In this document: positions 8,737 through 16,797 of the stretch, in pieces | Layout of the letters: each line of letters begins with the position of its first letter | Position numbering within the stretch: the stretch's first letter is position 1 | Source of the DNA: CAVRCA01 sp965218045 | Lineage (GTDB): Bacteria; Pseudomonadota; Alphaproteobacteria; Acetobacterales; Acetobacteraceae | Direction: 5' to 3' | NCBI GenBank assembly: GCA_965218045.1 | Contig: CBDCJX010000009.1 | Coordinates: 714,929-778,928, forward strand | Length of the DNA: 64,000 bases | Translations under genes and position numbers: made by a program | Notes under the pieces: generated by a model | Database searches by the model: none | The model's input: only the letters and a program-made list of their open reading frames with translations | What the model was told of the DNA's origin: nothing

Positions 8737-9812
8737 CGACGTGCCTCGAAGTCGATCCGCGGGTCGACCACGGTGTACATCATGTCGCCGACGATCTGCA
8801 TCACCAGGCCGAGCAACGTGAAAATATACAGCGTGCCGAACATCACCGGATAGTCGCGCTGGATCGTCGCCTGGAAGCCGAGCAACCCCAACCCGTCGAG
8901 CGAGAAGATGATCTCGACCAGCAGCGCGCTGGAGAACAGGATGCTGATGAAGGCGGCGGGAAATCCCGAGACGATCAGCAGCATGGCGTTGCGGAACACG
9001 TGACCATAGAGCACCTGCGTCGAGGTGGCGCCTTTCGACCGCGCGGTGGTGACGTATTGCTTGTGGATCTCGTCGAGAAAGCAGTTCTTGGTCAGCATGG
9101 TCAGCGAGGCGAACCCGCCGGAGACCAGCGCGATGGTCGGCAAGACCATGTGCCAGAGATAGTCGAGCACGCGGGCCGGCCAGCTCCAGGTCTCGCTGCC
9201 GGAGCTGGTCAGGCCGCGCAGCGGGAACCATTGCACGAAGCTGCCGCCGGCGAACAGCACGACGAGGAGGATGGCGAACAGGAAGGCCGGCACGGCGTAG
9301 CCGATCAGCACCATCGCGGTGGTGGCGACGTCGAAGTGGCTGCCGTCGCGCACTGCCTTGGCGACGCCGAGCGGAATGGACACGCAGTAGACGAGCAGGG
9401 TCGACCATAGACCGATCGAGATGCTGACCGGCATCTTCGACAGGATCAGGTGGATCACTGACTGGTCGCGGAACAGGCTGCGGCCGAAGTCGAACCGCAG
9501 ATAGCTCAGGATCATGTCCTTGAACCGGGTCAGCGGCGGCTTGTCGAAGCCGAACATTTTCTTGATGTCGTTGACCAGATGCGGGTCGAGGCCACGCGCG
9601 CCACGATAGTCGCCGCCACGCGTGGGAGCGGCCGCCTCGGCGCCGCCGGTGCTGGTCATGCGCCCCATCGTCTCGCCGCGCCCCTTCAGCTCGGCGATCA
9701 TCTGCTCGACCGGACCGCCGGGGGCGAACTGGATGATGACGAAGTTGATGGCGATGATGCCGAACAAGGTCGGCACGATCAGCAGCAATCGGCGGACGAG
9801 ATAGGCGGTCAC
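8733..9812 (-). CDS. yejB: Peptide ABC importer permease (YejB type)
   Basis: A 359-residue permease of the dipeptide/oligopeptide class. It starts with the conserved MTAYLVRRLLLIVPTLFGI segment, followed by a periplasmic stretch with FGFDKPPLTRF, then hydrophobic segments and the permease EAA loop VTTARSKGATSTQVLYGHVFRNA. The large loop between the first two membrane segments is usual for YejB-type subunits. It lies 13 bases after yejA and overlaps yejE, so the four genes read as one operon. Role: one half of the transmembrane pathway for peptides delivered by YejA. Confidence 0.93.
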   Translation of the reverse strand: MTAYLVRRLLLIVPTLFGIIAINFVIIQFAPGGPVEQMIAELKGRGETMGRMTSTGGAEAAAPTRGGDYRGARGLDPHLVNDIKKMFGFDKPPLTRFKDMILSYLRFDFGRSLFRDQSVIHLILSKMPVSISIGLWSTLLVYCVSIPLGVAKAVRDGSHFDVATTAMVLIGYAVPAFLFAILLVVLFAGGSFVQWFPLRGLTSSGSETWSWPARVLDYLWHMVLPTIALVSGGFASLTMLTKNCFLDEIHKQYVTTARSKGATSTQVLYGHVFRNAMLLIVSGFPAAFISILFSSALLVEIIFSLDGLGLLGFQATIQRDYPVMFGTLYIFTLLGLVMQIVGDMMYTVVDPRIDFEARR

Positions 9813-9825
9813 GCAGCCGCCGCCG

Positions 9826-11670
9826 TCACTTGGCCACGCTCTGCTTCTGCTTGCCGGTCTCGGTATCGGCCGCGAGCTTGGTGTCGATCCACCAATCGTC
9901 GAACACGAAACCGGTGCGGATCACCTTGTCGGGACGGGCGAACTTGTTCCAGAAGGCGACGCGGAAATAGTCGAGGTGCCAGTTCGGCACCAGGTACCAG
10001 TGCCACAGCAACACCCGGTCGAGCGCGTGCGTGGCGGTGACCAGCGCGGCGCGATCGGGCGCGTTGAGCACCTTGTCCACCAAGGCGTCGATCACCGGGT
10101 CGCAGACGCCCATCACGTTTTCGCCGCCTTCCAACGCGGCCGAGCCGCATGTCCAATAGGCGGTCTGCTCGTTGCCGGGACTGTCGCTCTCACCGAACGA
10201 GGCCACCACCATGTCGAAATCGTAGGTGTCCATGCGGCGCTGGTACTGCGCCGGGTCCACCGTGCGCACGTGCGCGTCGATGCCGAGCTTGGCCAACGTC
10301 TGCGTGTAAGGCAACGCCACCCGCTCGAACGCGGGCTCGCTCAGCAGGATCTCGAAGGAGACGGGCTGACCTTGCGGGTCGACCAGCCGATGGTCCTTCA
10401 CCTCGTAGCCGGCTTGCTTCAGCAGGTTGAAGGCGAAGCGCAGCTCCTCGCGGTTGGTGCCGGAGCCATCGGTCACCGGCAGCTTGAACGGCTGGGTGAA
10501 CAGCTCCGGCGGCAGCTTGGCGCGAAACGGCTCGAGCAGCGCCAGCTCCGCGCCTTGCGGCGTGCCGGACGAGGCCAGCTCGCTATTGCTGAAATAGGTC
10601 GTGTCGCGCTTGTAGGCCCCATAGAAAAGATTCTTGTTGGCCCACTCGAAATCGAACGCCCAGGCGAGCGCCTGTCGGACGCGAACGTCCTTGAACACGC
10701 CGCGTCGCGTGTTCATCGCAAAGCCCTGCATCCCGGTGGGCAGCTGGTGCTTGATCTCGTCGAGCTCGACGAGACCCTGTTGTCGGGCCGGAAAGTCGTA
10801 GGCGGTGGCCCATTGCTTGGCGACGTTCTCCTGCCGGAAGTCGATCTGTCCCGCCTTGAACGCCTCCAGCGCGACCGTCGCGTCGCGGAAATACTCGATG
10901 CGTACCGTGTCGAAATTGTACATGCCCTTGCCGGTCGGCAGATCGCGCGCCCACCAGTTGTCGACACGACGGTAGGTGATGGTGCGTCCGAACTCGAACT
11001 TGTCGACGCGGTACGGGCCGGAGCCGAGCGGCGGGTCGGTCAACGGGCGGGAGAAGTCGCGCCCCTGCCACCAATGCTTGGGCAGCACCGGCATCTCGCC
11101 GAGGATGAGCGGCAGTTCCCGGTTCTGGTTGGACTTGAAGTGGAACACCACCCGGCGCGGCCCCTCGACCGCCACGTTCTCCACATCGGCGTAATACTGC
11201 CGATAATACGGGCGCCCGTCCTTGCGCAGCGTGTCGAAGGTCCAGGCGACGTCCTCGGCGGTGACCGGCGTGCCATCGTTGAAGCGCGCCTCGGGGCGCA
11301 GCTCGAAGGCGACCCACATGCGGTTCGCGGGCAGCTCGATCGTCTGGGCGAGATGGCCGTATGCCGTCGCCGCCTCGGCGGCCGAGCCGACCAGCAGCGT
11401 GTCGTAGACGCGGCCGATCTCGCCGACCGGAGTGCCACGGACGATGAAGCGATTGAAATTGTCGAAGCTGCCGATTGCCGACAGCACCGCTTCGCCGCCC
11501 TTCGGCGCGGCGGGATTGACGTAGGGGAAGTAGGGAAAATCCGCCGGCAGGTTGGGCTTGCCGAGCATCGAGATCGCGTGCGAGCGGCTGACCGCGGCTT
11601 CGTCGGCATGGGCCGGGTGGAGGGAAGGGGCGATGAACACGAGGAGCAGGATGAAGGCAAGGACGCGCAC
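9826..11670 (-). CDS. yejA: Periplasmic peptide-binding protein, SBP family 5 (YejA type)
   Basis: First gene of the yej operon. The product is a 614-residue solute-binding protein with an N-terminal signal peptide (VRVLAFILLLVFIAPSLHPAHA) and the SBP_bac_5 body, including GSGPYRVDKFEFGRTITYRR and RVRQALAWAFDFEWANKNLF. It would capture peptides in the periplasm and hand them to YejB/YejE. The GTG at 11670 is preferred: GGGAG lies seven bases upstream and the signal peptide begins directly at it, whereas the longer in-frame ORF adds about 50 Arg- and Ser-rich residues without family resemblance. Gene order A-B-E-F matches the known yej system. Confidence 0.92.
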   Translation of the reverse strand: MRVLAFILLLVFIAPSLHPAHADEAAVSRSHAISMLGKPNLPADFPYFPYVNPAAPKGGEAVLSAIGSFDNFNRFIVRGTPVGEIGRVYDTLLVGSAAEAATAYGHLAQTIELPANRMWVAFELRPEARFNDGTPVTAEDVAWTFDTLRKDGRPYYRQYYADVENVAVEGPRRVVFHFKSNQNRELPLILGEMPVLPKHWWQGRDFSRPLTDPPLGSGPYRVDKFEFGRTITYRRVDNWWARDLPTGKGMYNFDTVRIEYFRDATVALEAFKAGQIDFRQENVAKQWATAYDFPARQQGLVELDEIKHQLPTGMQGFAMNTRRGVFKDVRVRQALAWAFDFEWANKNLFYGAYKRDTTYFSNSELASSGTPQGAELALLEPFRAKLPPELFTQPFKLPVTDGSGTNREELRFAFNLLKQAGYEVKDHRLVDPQGQPVSFEILLSEPAFERVALPYTQTLAKLGIDAHVRTVDPAQYQRRMDTYDFDMVVASFGESDSPGNEQTAYWTCGSAALEGGENVMGVCDPVIDALVDKVLNAPDRAALVTATHALDRVLLWHWYLVPNWHLDYFRVAFWNKFARPDKVIRTGFVFDDWWIDTKLAADTETGKQKQSVAK

Positions 11671-11854
11671 CGTGATCTCCCGTGTTGCGTGGCTGCTACT
11701 CTGCCGCCTCCGGGCAGGATACTGAAATCGGTGTAATACCAGCTTCCGCATCTGACGACTCCCGCTTTGGCCGAGAGCGGTGGCGAGTGGGGTTACGTTA
11801 GAGAATCTGACATTCTGCTTGCCCACCTGCTAGCTTTCTGGTTATGTTCTGTTC

Positions 11855-12718
11855 ATGACGTTCGTTGTCCTCCCCGCCGCAGACCGCTTCGCCTACATCA
11901 TGGGAGTATTGTGCCAAGCCGTTGCCGCGCGGGGTGCGGTTATCGGGCCCATCCACATCCTGATCTGGAAGCGGCTGAGCCGCACGGGCCAGCGGTTCGC
12001 CAGGCTTGTCGCCCGGGTCCGCTCGGGCGAGCTCCCGTCGGCGAGGCCGGCTGGTTGCCGCGCCCGGCAAGCCAAGCGGCGCAAGTCGGATGATCCGACG
12101 GATCGTCCGGTCGAGCGTCTGCCGCGCGGCCTTGCCTGGCTGTTGCGGCTGGTGCCGGAGGCGGCGGTCTATGGCAGTCAGCTGAACCATCTGCTGTCCG
12201 ACCCGGAGATGGTGGCGCTGTTGACCGCCGCGCCGCAGATGGGCCGGCTGCTGCGTCCGCTCTGCCAGATGCTGGGTATCAGGCTATCCGACCACCCTCT
12301 TTTGCAACCCGCGCGGCGTATGCGCGAGGCGGCTTCGGGCGGATCGGCATCAGTGACGAAGCAGCCTGGTGGCGGGTGGAGTTCTCCTCACCCGTCATTG
12401 CGAGCCGAGGGCGAAGCAATTCACGACCAGCCGGCGCGCACGAAATGCACGAGTGGTGGATCGCCACGGCGCTTCGCGCTCCGCGATGAGGATGTTGGGT
12501 CGATCCAGTCTCACCGGAACCGCTCTTGCGACTCAGCGGCCGCCGCCGATAGTGCGTCCGGTGACGCCGTCGCGCCCGAGCGAAAATCCGCCAGGACGCG
12601 GCGTCCTGCCGAGACTCTGTTCTACGCCGGGCTGCAACCGCCGGTCCGACTTCCCGACGTCCGCCCGAGCGGCGAACCACCACCCTGGGCCGAGCGCATC
12701 CGACCGATCAGACGATAA
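11855..12718 (+). CDS. Conserved unknown protein, copy 1, with in-frame palindromic insert
   Basis: A 287-residue protein I do not recognise. Its central block (RLPRGLAWLLRLVPEAAVYG, then SQLNHLLSDPEMVALL and APQMGRLLRPLCQMLGIRLS) is almost identical, also at the DNA level, to the gene at 48755-49471. N-terminal and C-terminal parts are much more diverged. No catalytic motif, signal peptide or clear membrane helix is evident. The segment from about residue 160 to 225 corresponds to a palindromic repeat (12394-12490 plus flanks) absent from the same place in copy 2; after it, the reading frame appears to resume copy-2-like sequence (compare PPPWAERI with LPWVVRG). The start ATG at 11855 matches the copy 2 start within a few residues. 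Divergent from yejA. Confidence 0.6.
   Translation: MTFVVLPAADRFAYIMGVLCQAVAARGAVIGPIHILIWKRLSRTGQRFARLVARVRSGELPSARPAGCRARQAKRRKSDDPTDRPVERLPRGLAWLLRLVPEAAVYGSQLNHLLSDPEMVALLTAAPQMGRLLRPLCQMLGIRLSDHPLLQPARRMREAASGGSASVTKQPGGGWSSPHPSLRAEGEAIHDQPARTKCTSGGSPRRFALRDEDVGSIQSHRNRSCDSAAAADSASGDAVAPERKSARTRRPAETLFYAGLQPPVRLPDVRPSGEPPPWAERIRPIRR
12394..12490. repeat. Degenerate palindromic repeat inside an ORF
   Basis: The arms begin GTCATTGCGAGCC on the left and end TTCGCGCTCCGCGATGAG on the right, with GGATCGCCACGGCG inside the right arm. The same words form the cleaner hairpin at 22812-22906. The bases after the right arm (GATGTTGGGT and about 35 more) are also found after the partial copy near 48650. 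It sits in the C-terminal part of the unknown gene at 11855-12718. Confidence 0.7.
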
Positions 12719-12811
12719 AAGCCGGCGTGAGGGCGCCGGGCAGAGGCGTGACCTGATCGTTCCGACTTATCAACAAAATCGAGGCGTCCCTGGTTCAATC
12801 AGCGCTTCGCG

Positions 12812-13591
12812 TCAGGCCAGCAGCGCGACCGCCTCATCGAGCAGCGCGGGATCGCCGACCGCCAGGGCACGCCCATCGCCATCCGGCCGGAGCGGCCTGC
12901 CCCGCCAGTCGGTCAGTCGCCCGCCGGCTCCCTCCACCACCGGCGCGAGGGCGGCCCAGTCCCAGACCTTGAGGTCGGCCTCGGCGATCACGTCGATCTG
13001 GCCGAGCGCCAGCAGGCCGTAGGCGTAGCAGTCGCCACCGAAGCTGGTGCGCCGCGCCGCCGCGGCGAGCCGTTCCCAACGCGGCAGGTCGGACGCGGCG
13101 AACATGTGCGGCGAGGTGCAGGAGAGCTCGGCGGCGGCGAGCGCGGGGCAAAGCCGACACACGGCGTTGCCGCCGAACGGGCCGCGAAAACTGGTTGCCC
13201 GGCCGGCGGCGCCGACCCAGCGCTCGCCGGTGACCGGCTGGTCGATGATGCCGAGGATCGGCCGGTCGCCGTCGAGCAGGCCGATCAAGGTGCCGAACAC
13301 CGGGCGGCCGGTGATGAACGCCCGGGTACCGTCGATCGGGTCGAGCACCCAACGCAACCGAGCCTCCGCCCGCTCCAGGCCGAACTCCTCGCCGAGGATG
13401 CCGTGCTCGGGGAAGTGCGCGGCCAGGGTCTCGCGCATCGCGGCCTCGGCCTGGCGGTCGGCGATGGTGACCGGGCTTTGATCGCGCTTCAGCTCGGCGG
13501 ACAGGCCGGCGCGGAACAGCGGCCGGATCACGGCGCCGGCGCGATCGGCGGCGCGCTCGGCGGTCTCGATCAATCGGTGGAGCTCAGCCAA
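12812..13591 (-). CDS. hisN: Histidinol-phosphatase, inositol monophosphatase family
   Basis: A 259-residue Mg2+-dependent phosphatase of the IMPase fold. Metal-binding motifs are all visible: GEEFG at residues 67-71, DPIDGT at 84-89, and WDWAALAPVVEGAGG near residue 211. The NRx(F/P)-type variant positions and length fit the HisN branch, which removes phosphate from L-histidinol phosphate in histidine synthesis and is the usual form in alphaproteobacteria; a general inositol-1-monophosphatase is the alternative. It starts six bases after the cytochrome c stop on the same strand, so the two are probably cotranscribed. Confidence 0.82.
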   Translation of the reverse strand: MAELHRLIETAERAADRAGAVIRPLFRAGLSAELKRDQSPVTIADRQAEAAMRETLAAHFPEHGILGEEFGLERAEARLRWVLDPIDGTRAFITGRPVFGTLIGLLDGDRPILGIIDQPVTGERWVGAAGRATSFRGPFGGNAVCRLCPALAAAELSCTSPHMFAASDLPRWERLAAAARRTSFGGDCYAYGLLALGQIDVIAEADLKVWDWAALAPVVEGAGGRLTDWRGRPLRPDGDGRALAVGDPALLDEAVALLA

Positions 13592-13597
13592 CCGCGA

Positions 13598-14323
13598 TCA
13601 GGGCGACTTGGCGGCCGGGGCTGGCGTGCCGGGCGGGGCGGCGCCAAGATTCGGGGCCGGCTGCGTCGACAGGGCACGTTTTTCGGTCGGCGGTTCGGTC
13701 GCCGGCGTGCCGGTGGCGGCGGGCTGGGTTCCCTGGCTGCTTCCCGTCTGGTTCCCAGCACCCGGACCGGGTGAAGCGGCCGGTTGCGCGGCCGGCAGCG
13801 GCTCCGGGTTGGGCGAAAGGGTGCGCAGGTAGTCGATGACGTTGGCCCGATCCTTCTCGCTCGGAATGCCGGCGAAGCTCATTCGGGTGCCGGGCGCGTA
13901 GGCCGCCGGCTTGAGGAGCCAGTGGTTCAGCCCCTCGAAGGTCCACGGACCCTGCTTGGACTTGAGCGCGTCGGAATAGTTGAAGCCCTCCATGTGGCCG
14001 TGCTTGGCGCCGACCACGCCGTAGAGGTTGGGCCCGACGCCCGCCTTGCCGCCCTGATTGAAGGTATGGCACGCGACGCAGATCTTATGGGTGTACGCTT
14101 CGCCGGCCTGCGGATCGGCCGTCGCCAGGAAGGGCGCGATCGGCGGAATTTCCTTCGGCGCCGCGGGTGCGGAGGAGGCCACGGGCGCGCCCTCGATCTT
14201 GATCGCAGGCTCCTTCGGCCGTGTTTCATGCACCAGGCCGACGCCGATCGTGCCGGTGACGAAGAACGCGATGCCGGCAACCAGCACCGCGGCGATCGCC
14301 TTGTTGGCCTCCATCGTATCCAT
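13598..14323 (-). CDS. cycM: Membrane-anchored cytochrome c (CycM/c552 type)
   Basis: A 241-residue class I cytochrome c. An uncleaved N-terminal anchor spans about residues 9-30. Haem is bound by CVACH at residues 82-86 and the sixth ligand Met is in TRMSFAGIP near residue 148. Such proteins carry electrons from the bc1 complex to terminal oxidases on the periplasmic face of the inner membrane. After the haem domain there is an unusually long Pro/Ala/Gly/Thr-rich tail of about 65 residues without recognisable fold, probably disordered. It is the upstream gene of a two-gene unit with hisN and is divergent from kdsB across about 100 bases. Confidence 0.9.
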   Translation of the reverse strand: MDTMEANKAIAAVLVAGIAFFVTGTIGVGLVHETRPKEPAIKIEGAPVASSAPAAPKEIPPIAPFLATADPQAGEAYTHKICVACHTFNQGGKAGVGPNLYGVVGAKHGHMEGFNYSDALKSKQGPWTFEGLNHWLLKPAAYAPGTRMSFAGIPSEKDRANVIDYLRTLSPNPEPLPAAQPAASPGPGAGNQTGSSQGTQPAATGTPATEPPTEKRALSTQPAPNLGAAPPGTPAPAAKSP

Positions 14324-14427
14324 GCGGCGTTGCGAACCCCCCTCGGCCTACCCTAAAACGCGGCGCACCATAGGGAACCGACATTGGTCCATCAAGCCGG
14401 GCTCCAACCGCCATCTGGCGCAATCCG

Positions 14428-15174
14428 ATGAACCCGATCGTGGTGATCCCGGCTCGCATGGCCTCCAGCCGCCTGCCGGGCAAGCCGCTGGCGGATATCC
14501 ACGGCCGCCCGATGATCGCGCACGTGCTCGACCGCGCCCGCGAGGCAGGCATCGGCGCGAGGGTGGTAGTGGCCTGCGGCGAGCCCGAGATCGCCGCGGC
14601 GGTGGAGCGGGCGGGCGGGATGGCGGTGCTGACCGAGCCGTCGCTGCCCTCGGGGTCGGACCGCGTGCATGCGGCGCTTTCCGCGCTCGACCAGGCGGGC
14701 GACTTCGATGTGGTGGTGAACCTGCAAGGCGATTTTCCGACCATTGAGCCGGCGGCGCTGCGTGCCTGCCTGAGCCCGCTGGCCGACCCGGCCGTCGATA
14801 TCGGCACCCTGGTCGCGCCGATCGAGGATGACGCGGAGGCGGCGCGGCCCTCGGTGGTGAAGGCCGCCTGCGATTTTGGTCCCTCCGCATCGGTGGCGCC
14901 GGCGCTGTATTTCTCGCGAGCGGCGATCCCGTGGGGCGCCGGCGCGCGCTGGCATCACATTGGCGTTTACGCCTGGCGGCGTGAGGCGCTGGCCCGTTTC
15001 GTCGTGCTGCCCGAGTCGGCGCTGGAGAGGCGGGAGAACCTCGAGCAGCTTCGCGCGCTGGAAGCCGGCATGCGGATCGGCGCCGCCCGCGTGGCCTCCG
15101 GCCCGTTCGGGGTGGACACGCCGGACGATCTCGATCGGGCCCGCCAGCTGCTCGCGCCCGGGGCAACGGGCTGA
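14428..15174 (+). CDS. kdsB: 3-deoxy-manno-octulosonate cytidylyltransferase
   Basis: KdsB activates KDO as CMP-KDO for lipopolysaccharide inner core assembly, in the cytoplasm. The 248-residue product has the nucleotidyltransferase start VVIPARMASSRLPGKPL, then SGSDRVHAAL, NLQGDFPTI and HHIGVYAWRREAL, all expected of KdsB. The family usually has QGDEP; here it is QGDFP, a variant seen in some alphaproteobacterial-type sequences as far as I recall. The stop codon TGA shares a base with the pheA ATG, so the two genes are coupled. Confidence 0.93.
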   Translation: MNPIVVIPARMASSRLPGKPLADIHGRPMIAHVLDRAREAGIGARVVVACGEPEIAAAVERAGGMAVLTEPSLPSGSDRVHAALSALDQAGDFDVVVNLQGDFPTIEPAALRACLSPLADPAVDIGTLVAPIEDDAEAARPSVVKAACDFGPSASVAPALYFSRAAIPWGAGARWHHIGVYAWRREALARFVVLPESALERRENLEQLRALEAGMRIGAARVASGPFGVDTPDDLDRARQLLAPGATG

Positions 15175-16025
15175 TGGCGGGCGTGATCGCGTTCCAGGGG
15201 GTGGCGGGGGCCTATTCCGACCTCGCCTGCCGGGCCGCCTTCCCCGGCCACGCGACCTTGCCCAACGAGACGTTCGAGGCGGCGATCGAGGCGGTGCGCG
15301 GGGGACGCGCGCAGCTCGCCATGCTGCCGTGCGAGAACAGCCTCGCCGGACGGGTGCCGGACATCCACCACCTGCTGCCGGAATCCGGGCTGTTCGTGGT
15401 CGGCGAGCACTTCCAGCGCGTCGAGCACTGTCTGCTGGCACCCAAGGGCGGCCGGATTGCCGATCTGCGCCGCGCCCACTCGCACCCCGTCGCGCTCGGG
15501 CAGGTGCGCCGCGTGCTGCGCGAGCTCGGATTGCAGGCCGTGGTGGAGGCGGATACCGCCGGCGCGGCCCAGCTTGTCGCGCAATGGAACAATGTCGAGG
15601 ACGCCGCAATCGCTTCGTCGCTGGCGGCGGAGATCTACGGGCTCGACGTGCTGCGCGCCAATGTCGAGGACGCCCCCCATAACACGACGCGGTTCTACAT
15701 CATGGCGACCCGCCCGCGCATCCCGGAGCCGACCGAGCCCGACCTGATGACGACGTTCGTCTTCCGCGTCCGCAACGTCCCCGCCGCGCTCTACAAGGCG
15801 CTGGGCGGATTTGCGACCAACGGGGTGAACATGACCAAGCTGGAGAGCTACATGGTGAACGGCGAGTTCACCGCCACCCAGTTCCTCTGCGACGTGGATG
15901 GGCATCCCGAGCAGCCCGGGCCGCGCCGCGCGCTGGAGGAGCTCCAGTTCTTCTCCAGCGAGACCCGTGTTCTCGGCGTCTATTCCGCGGCGCGCTTCCG
16001 GCTGGAGCAAGGCGCGGCCGACTAG
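15174..16025 (+). CDS. pheA: Prephenate dehydratase with ACT domain
   Basis: A 283-residue monofunctional prephenate dehydratase that makes phenylpyruvate in phenylalanine synthesis. The catalytic domain starts AFQGVAGAYSDLA and includes PCENSLAGRV, the site region HCLLAPKGG and the substrate-binding HNTTRFYIM (TTR motif near residue 171). The ACT domain from about residue 185 has GVNMTKLESYMVNGEF, which fits phenylalanine feedback control; the classical ESRP is ESYM here. There is no chorismate mutase part. It overlaps kdsB at its start and the convergent DUF488 gene at its stop by four bases. Confidence 0.95.
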   Translation: MAGVIAFQGVAGAYSDLACRAAFPGHATLPNETFEAAIEAVRGGRAQLAMLPCENSLAGRVPDIHHLLPESGLFVVGEHFQRVEHCLLAPKGGRIADLRRAHSHPVALGQVRRVLRELGLQAVVEADTAGAAQLVAQWNNVEDAAIASSLAAEIYGLDVLRANVEDAPHNTTRFYIMATRPRIPEPTEPDLMTTFVFRVRNVPAALYKALGGFATNGVNMTKLESYMVNGEFTATQFLCDVDGHPEQPGPRRALEELQFFSSETRVLGVYSAARFRLEQGAAD

Positions 16026-16486
16026 ATCGCGAGATGCTCGACCTGCTGTCCGGTGCGTTGCGCGATCAGCGCCGCCACGATCGCGCGATGGCAGATGCGG
16101 TGATCGTGCTCGAAGCACAGCAGACACGACGGCGCGTGGCTCGCCTCGTCGGTCGCGCGGGCAAGCTCGGCTTGTGCCCGGTCCGAGGTCATGTGTTCGG
16201 CGAAGATGGCGCGCATCCGCTCCGGGTGGCCGGCGCGCACCGCGAGCCGCCCCTCCTTGGGCGTGCCCAGGCCCTGCAGGTGCAGGTAGTCGATCCCGTG
16301 CTCGGCGAGGCTCGCGGCCAACAGGCGCTTCGAAAAGCCGGGCTTGCGCGAGGAGGCGACGGCGCGCACGTCGATCAGCAGCGCCACCGAGGCGGCACGC
16401 AGGGCGTCGATCACCGCGCCGAGGGTGCAGCCCTCGTAGCCGATCGTCCGCAGCGCGGGCGGGTTCAGAACGGCGCCGGATACCAA
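16022..16486 (-). CDS. DUF488 family protein
   Basis: A protein of about 154 residues. The family signature is visible: LRTIGYEGCTLGAVIDAL at the start, LIDVRAVASSRKPGFSKRLL, LGTPKEGRLA, and CLLCFEHDHRICHRAIVAALI with the conserved Cys/His pattern. The biochemical role of DUF488 is not established. No ATG or GTG precedes the domain; a TTG at 16486 fits, placing the start 22 bases inside the end of the upstream lipoprotein gene. Longer in-frame extension upstream is the Arg-rich shadow of that gene. It looks like the last gene of a nudC-lipoprotein-DUF488 unit. Confidence 0.8.
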   Translation of the reverse strand: MVSGAVLNPPALRTIGYEGCTLGAVIDALRAASVALLIDVRAVASSRKPGFSKRLLAASLAEHGIDYLHLQGLGTPKEGRLAVRAGHPERMRAIFAEHMTSDRAQAELARATDEASHAPSCLLCFEHDHRICHRAIVAALIAQRTGQQVEHLAI

Positions 16487-16797
16487 CGGTACTTCTTCGG
16501 CTCGACGCCGCCTTGCGTCAGTCCCTTCTCCCGCTGGCATCTGCGGACCGCTTCCGTTTGCGCGAAGGCCAGCTCGTCCTGGTGCTGCGCGGCATAGATC
16601 GGCACGGCGGTGCCGGCGGCGATCAGGCGCCGCACGGTGGGGTCCTGAAAGACCTGGTCGCGGCACTCGGGCGGGATCTCGGGCGCCCGATAGCGCGGCG
16701 GCTTGAGAGACCCGCCGCAGGCGGCCAGCAGCGGGAAGCAAAGCGCGAGGAGCAGGGTCGGTTGCAGTCGGGGCAGCGGACCGCACCGGCGCCTCAT
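16465..16797 (-). CDS. Small lipoprotein, unknown function
   Basis: A 110-residue protein with an N-terminal signal sequence ending in a lipobox (PLLAAC, Cys near residue 27), so it should be lipidated and face the periplasm. The mature part is charged, with CRDQVFQDPTVRRLI and a C-terminal TQGGVEPKKYRWYPAPF. I recognise no enzymatic motif. The ATG at 16797 overlaps the nudC stop (ATGA), and the end overlaps the DUF488 start, so translation of the three genes is probably coupled. Confidence 0.75.
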   Translation of the reverse strand: MRRRCGPLPRLQPTLLLALCFPLLAACGGSLKPPRYRAPEIPPECRDQVFQDPTVRRLIAAGTAVPIYAAQHQDELAFAQTEAVRRCQREKGLTQGGVEPKKYRWYPAPF

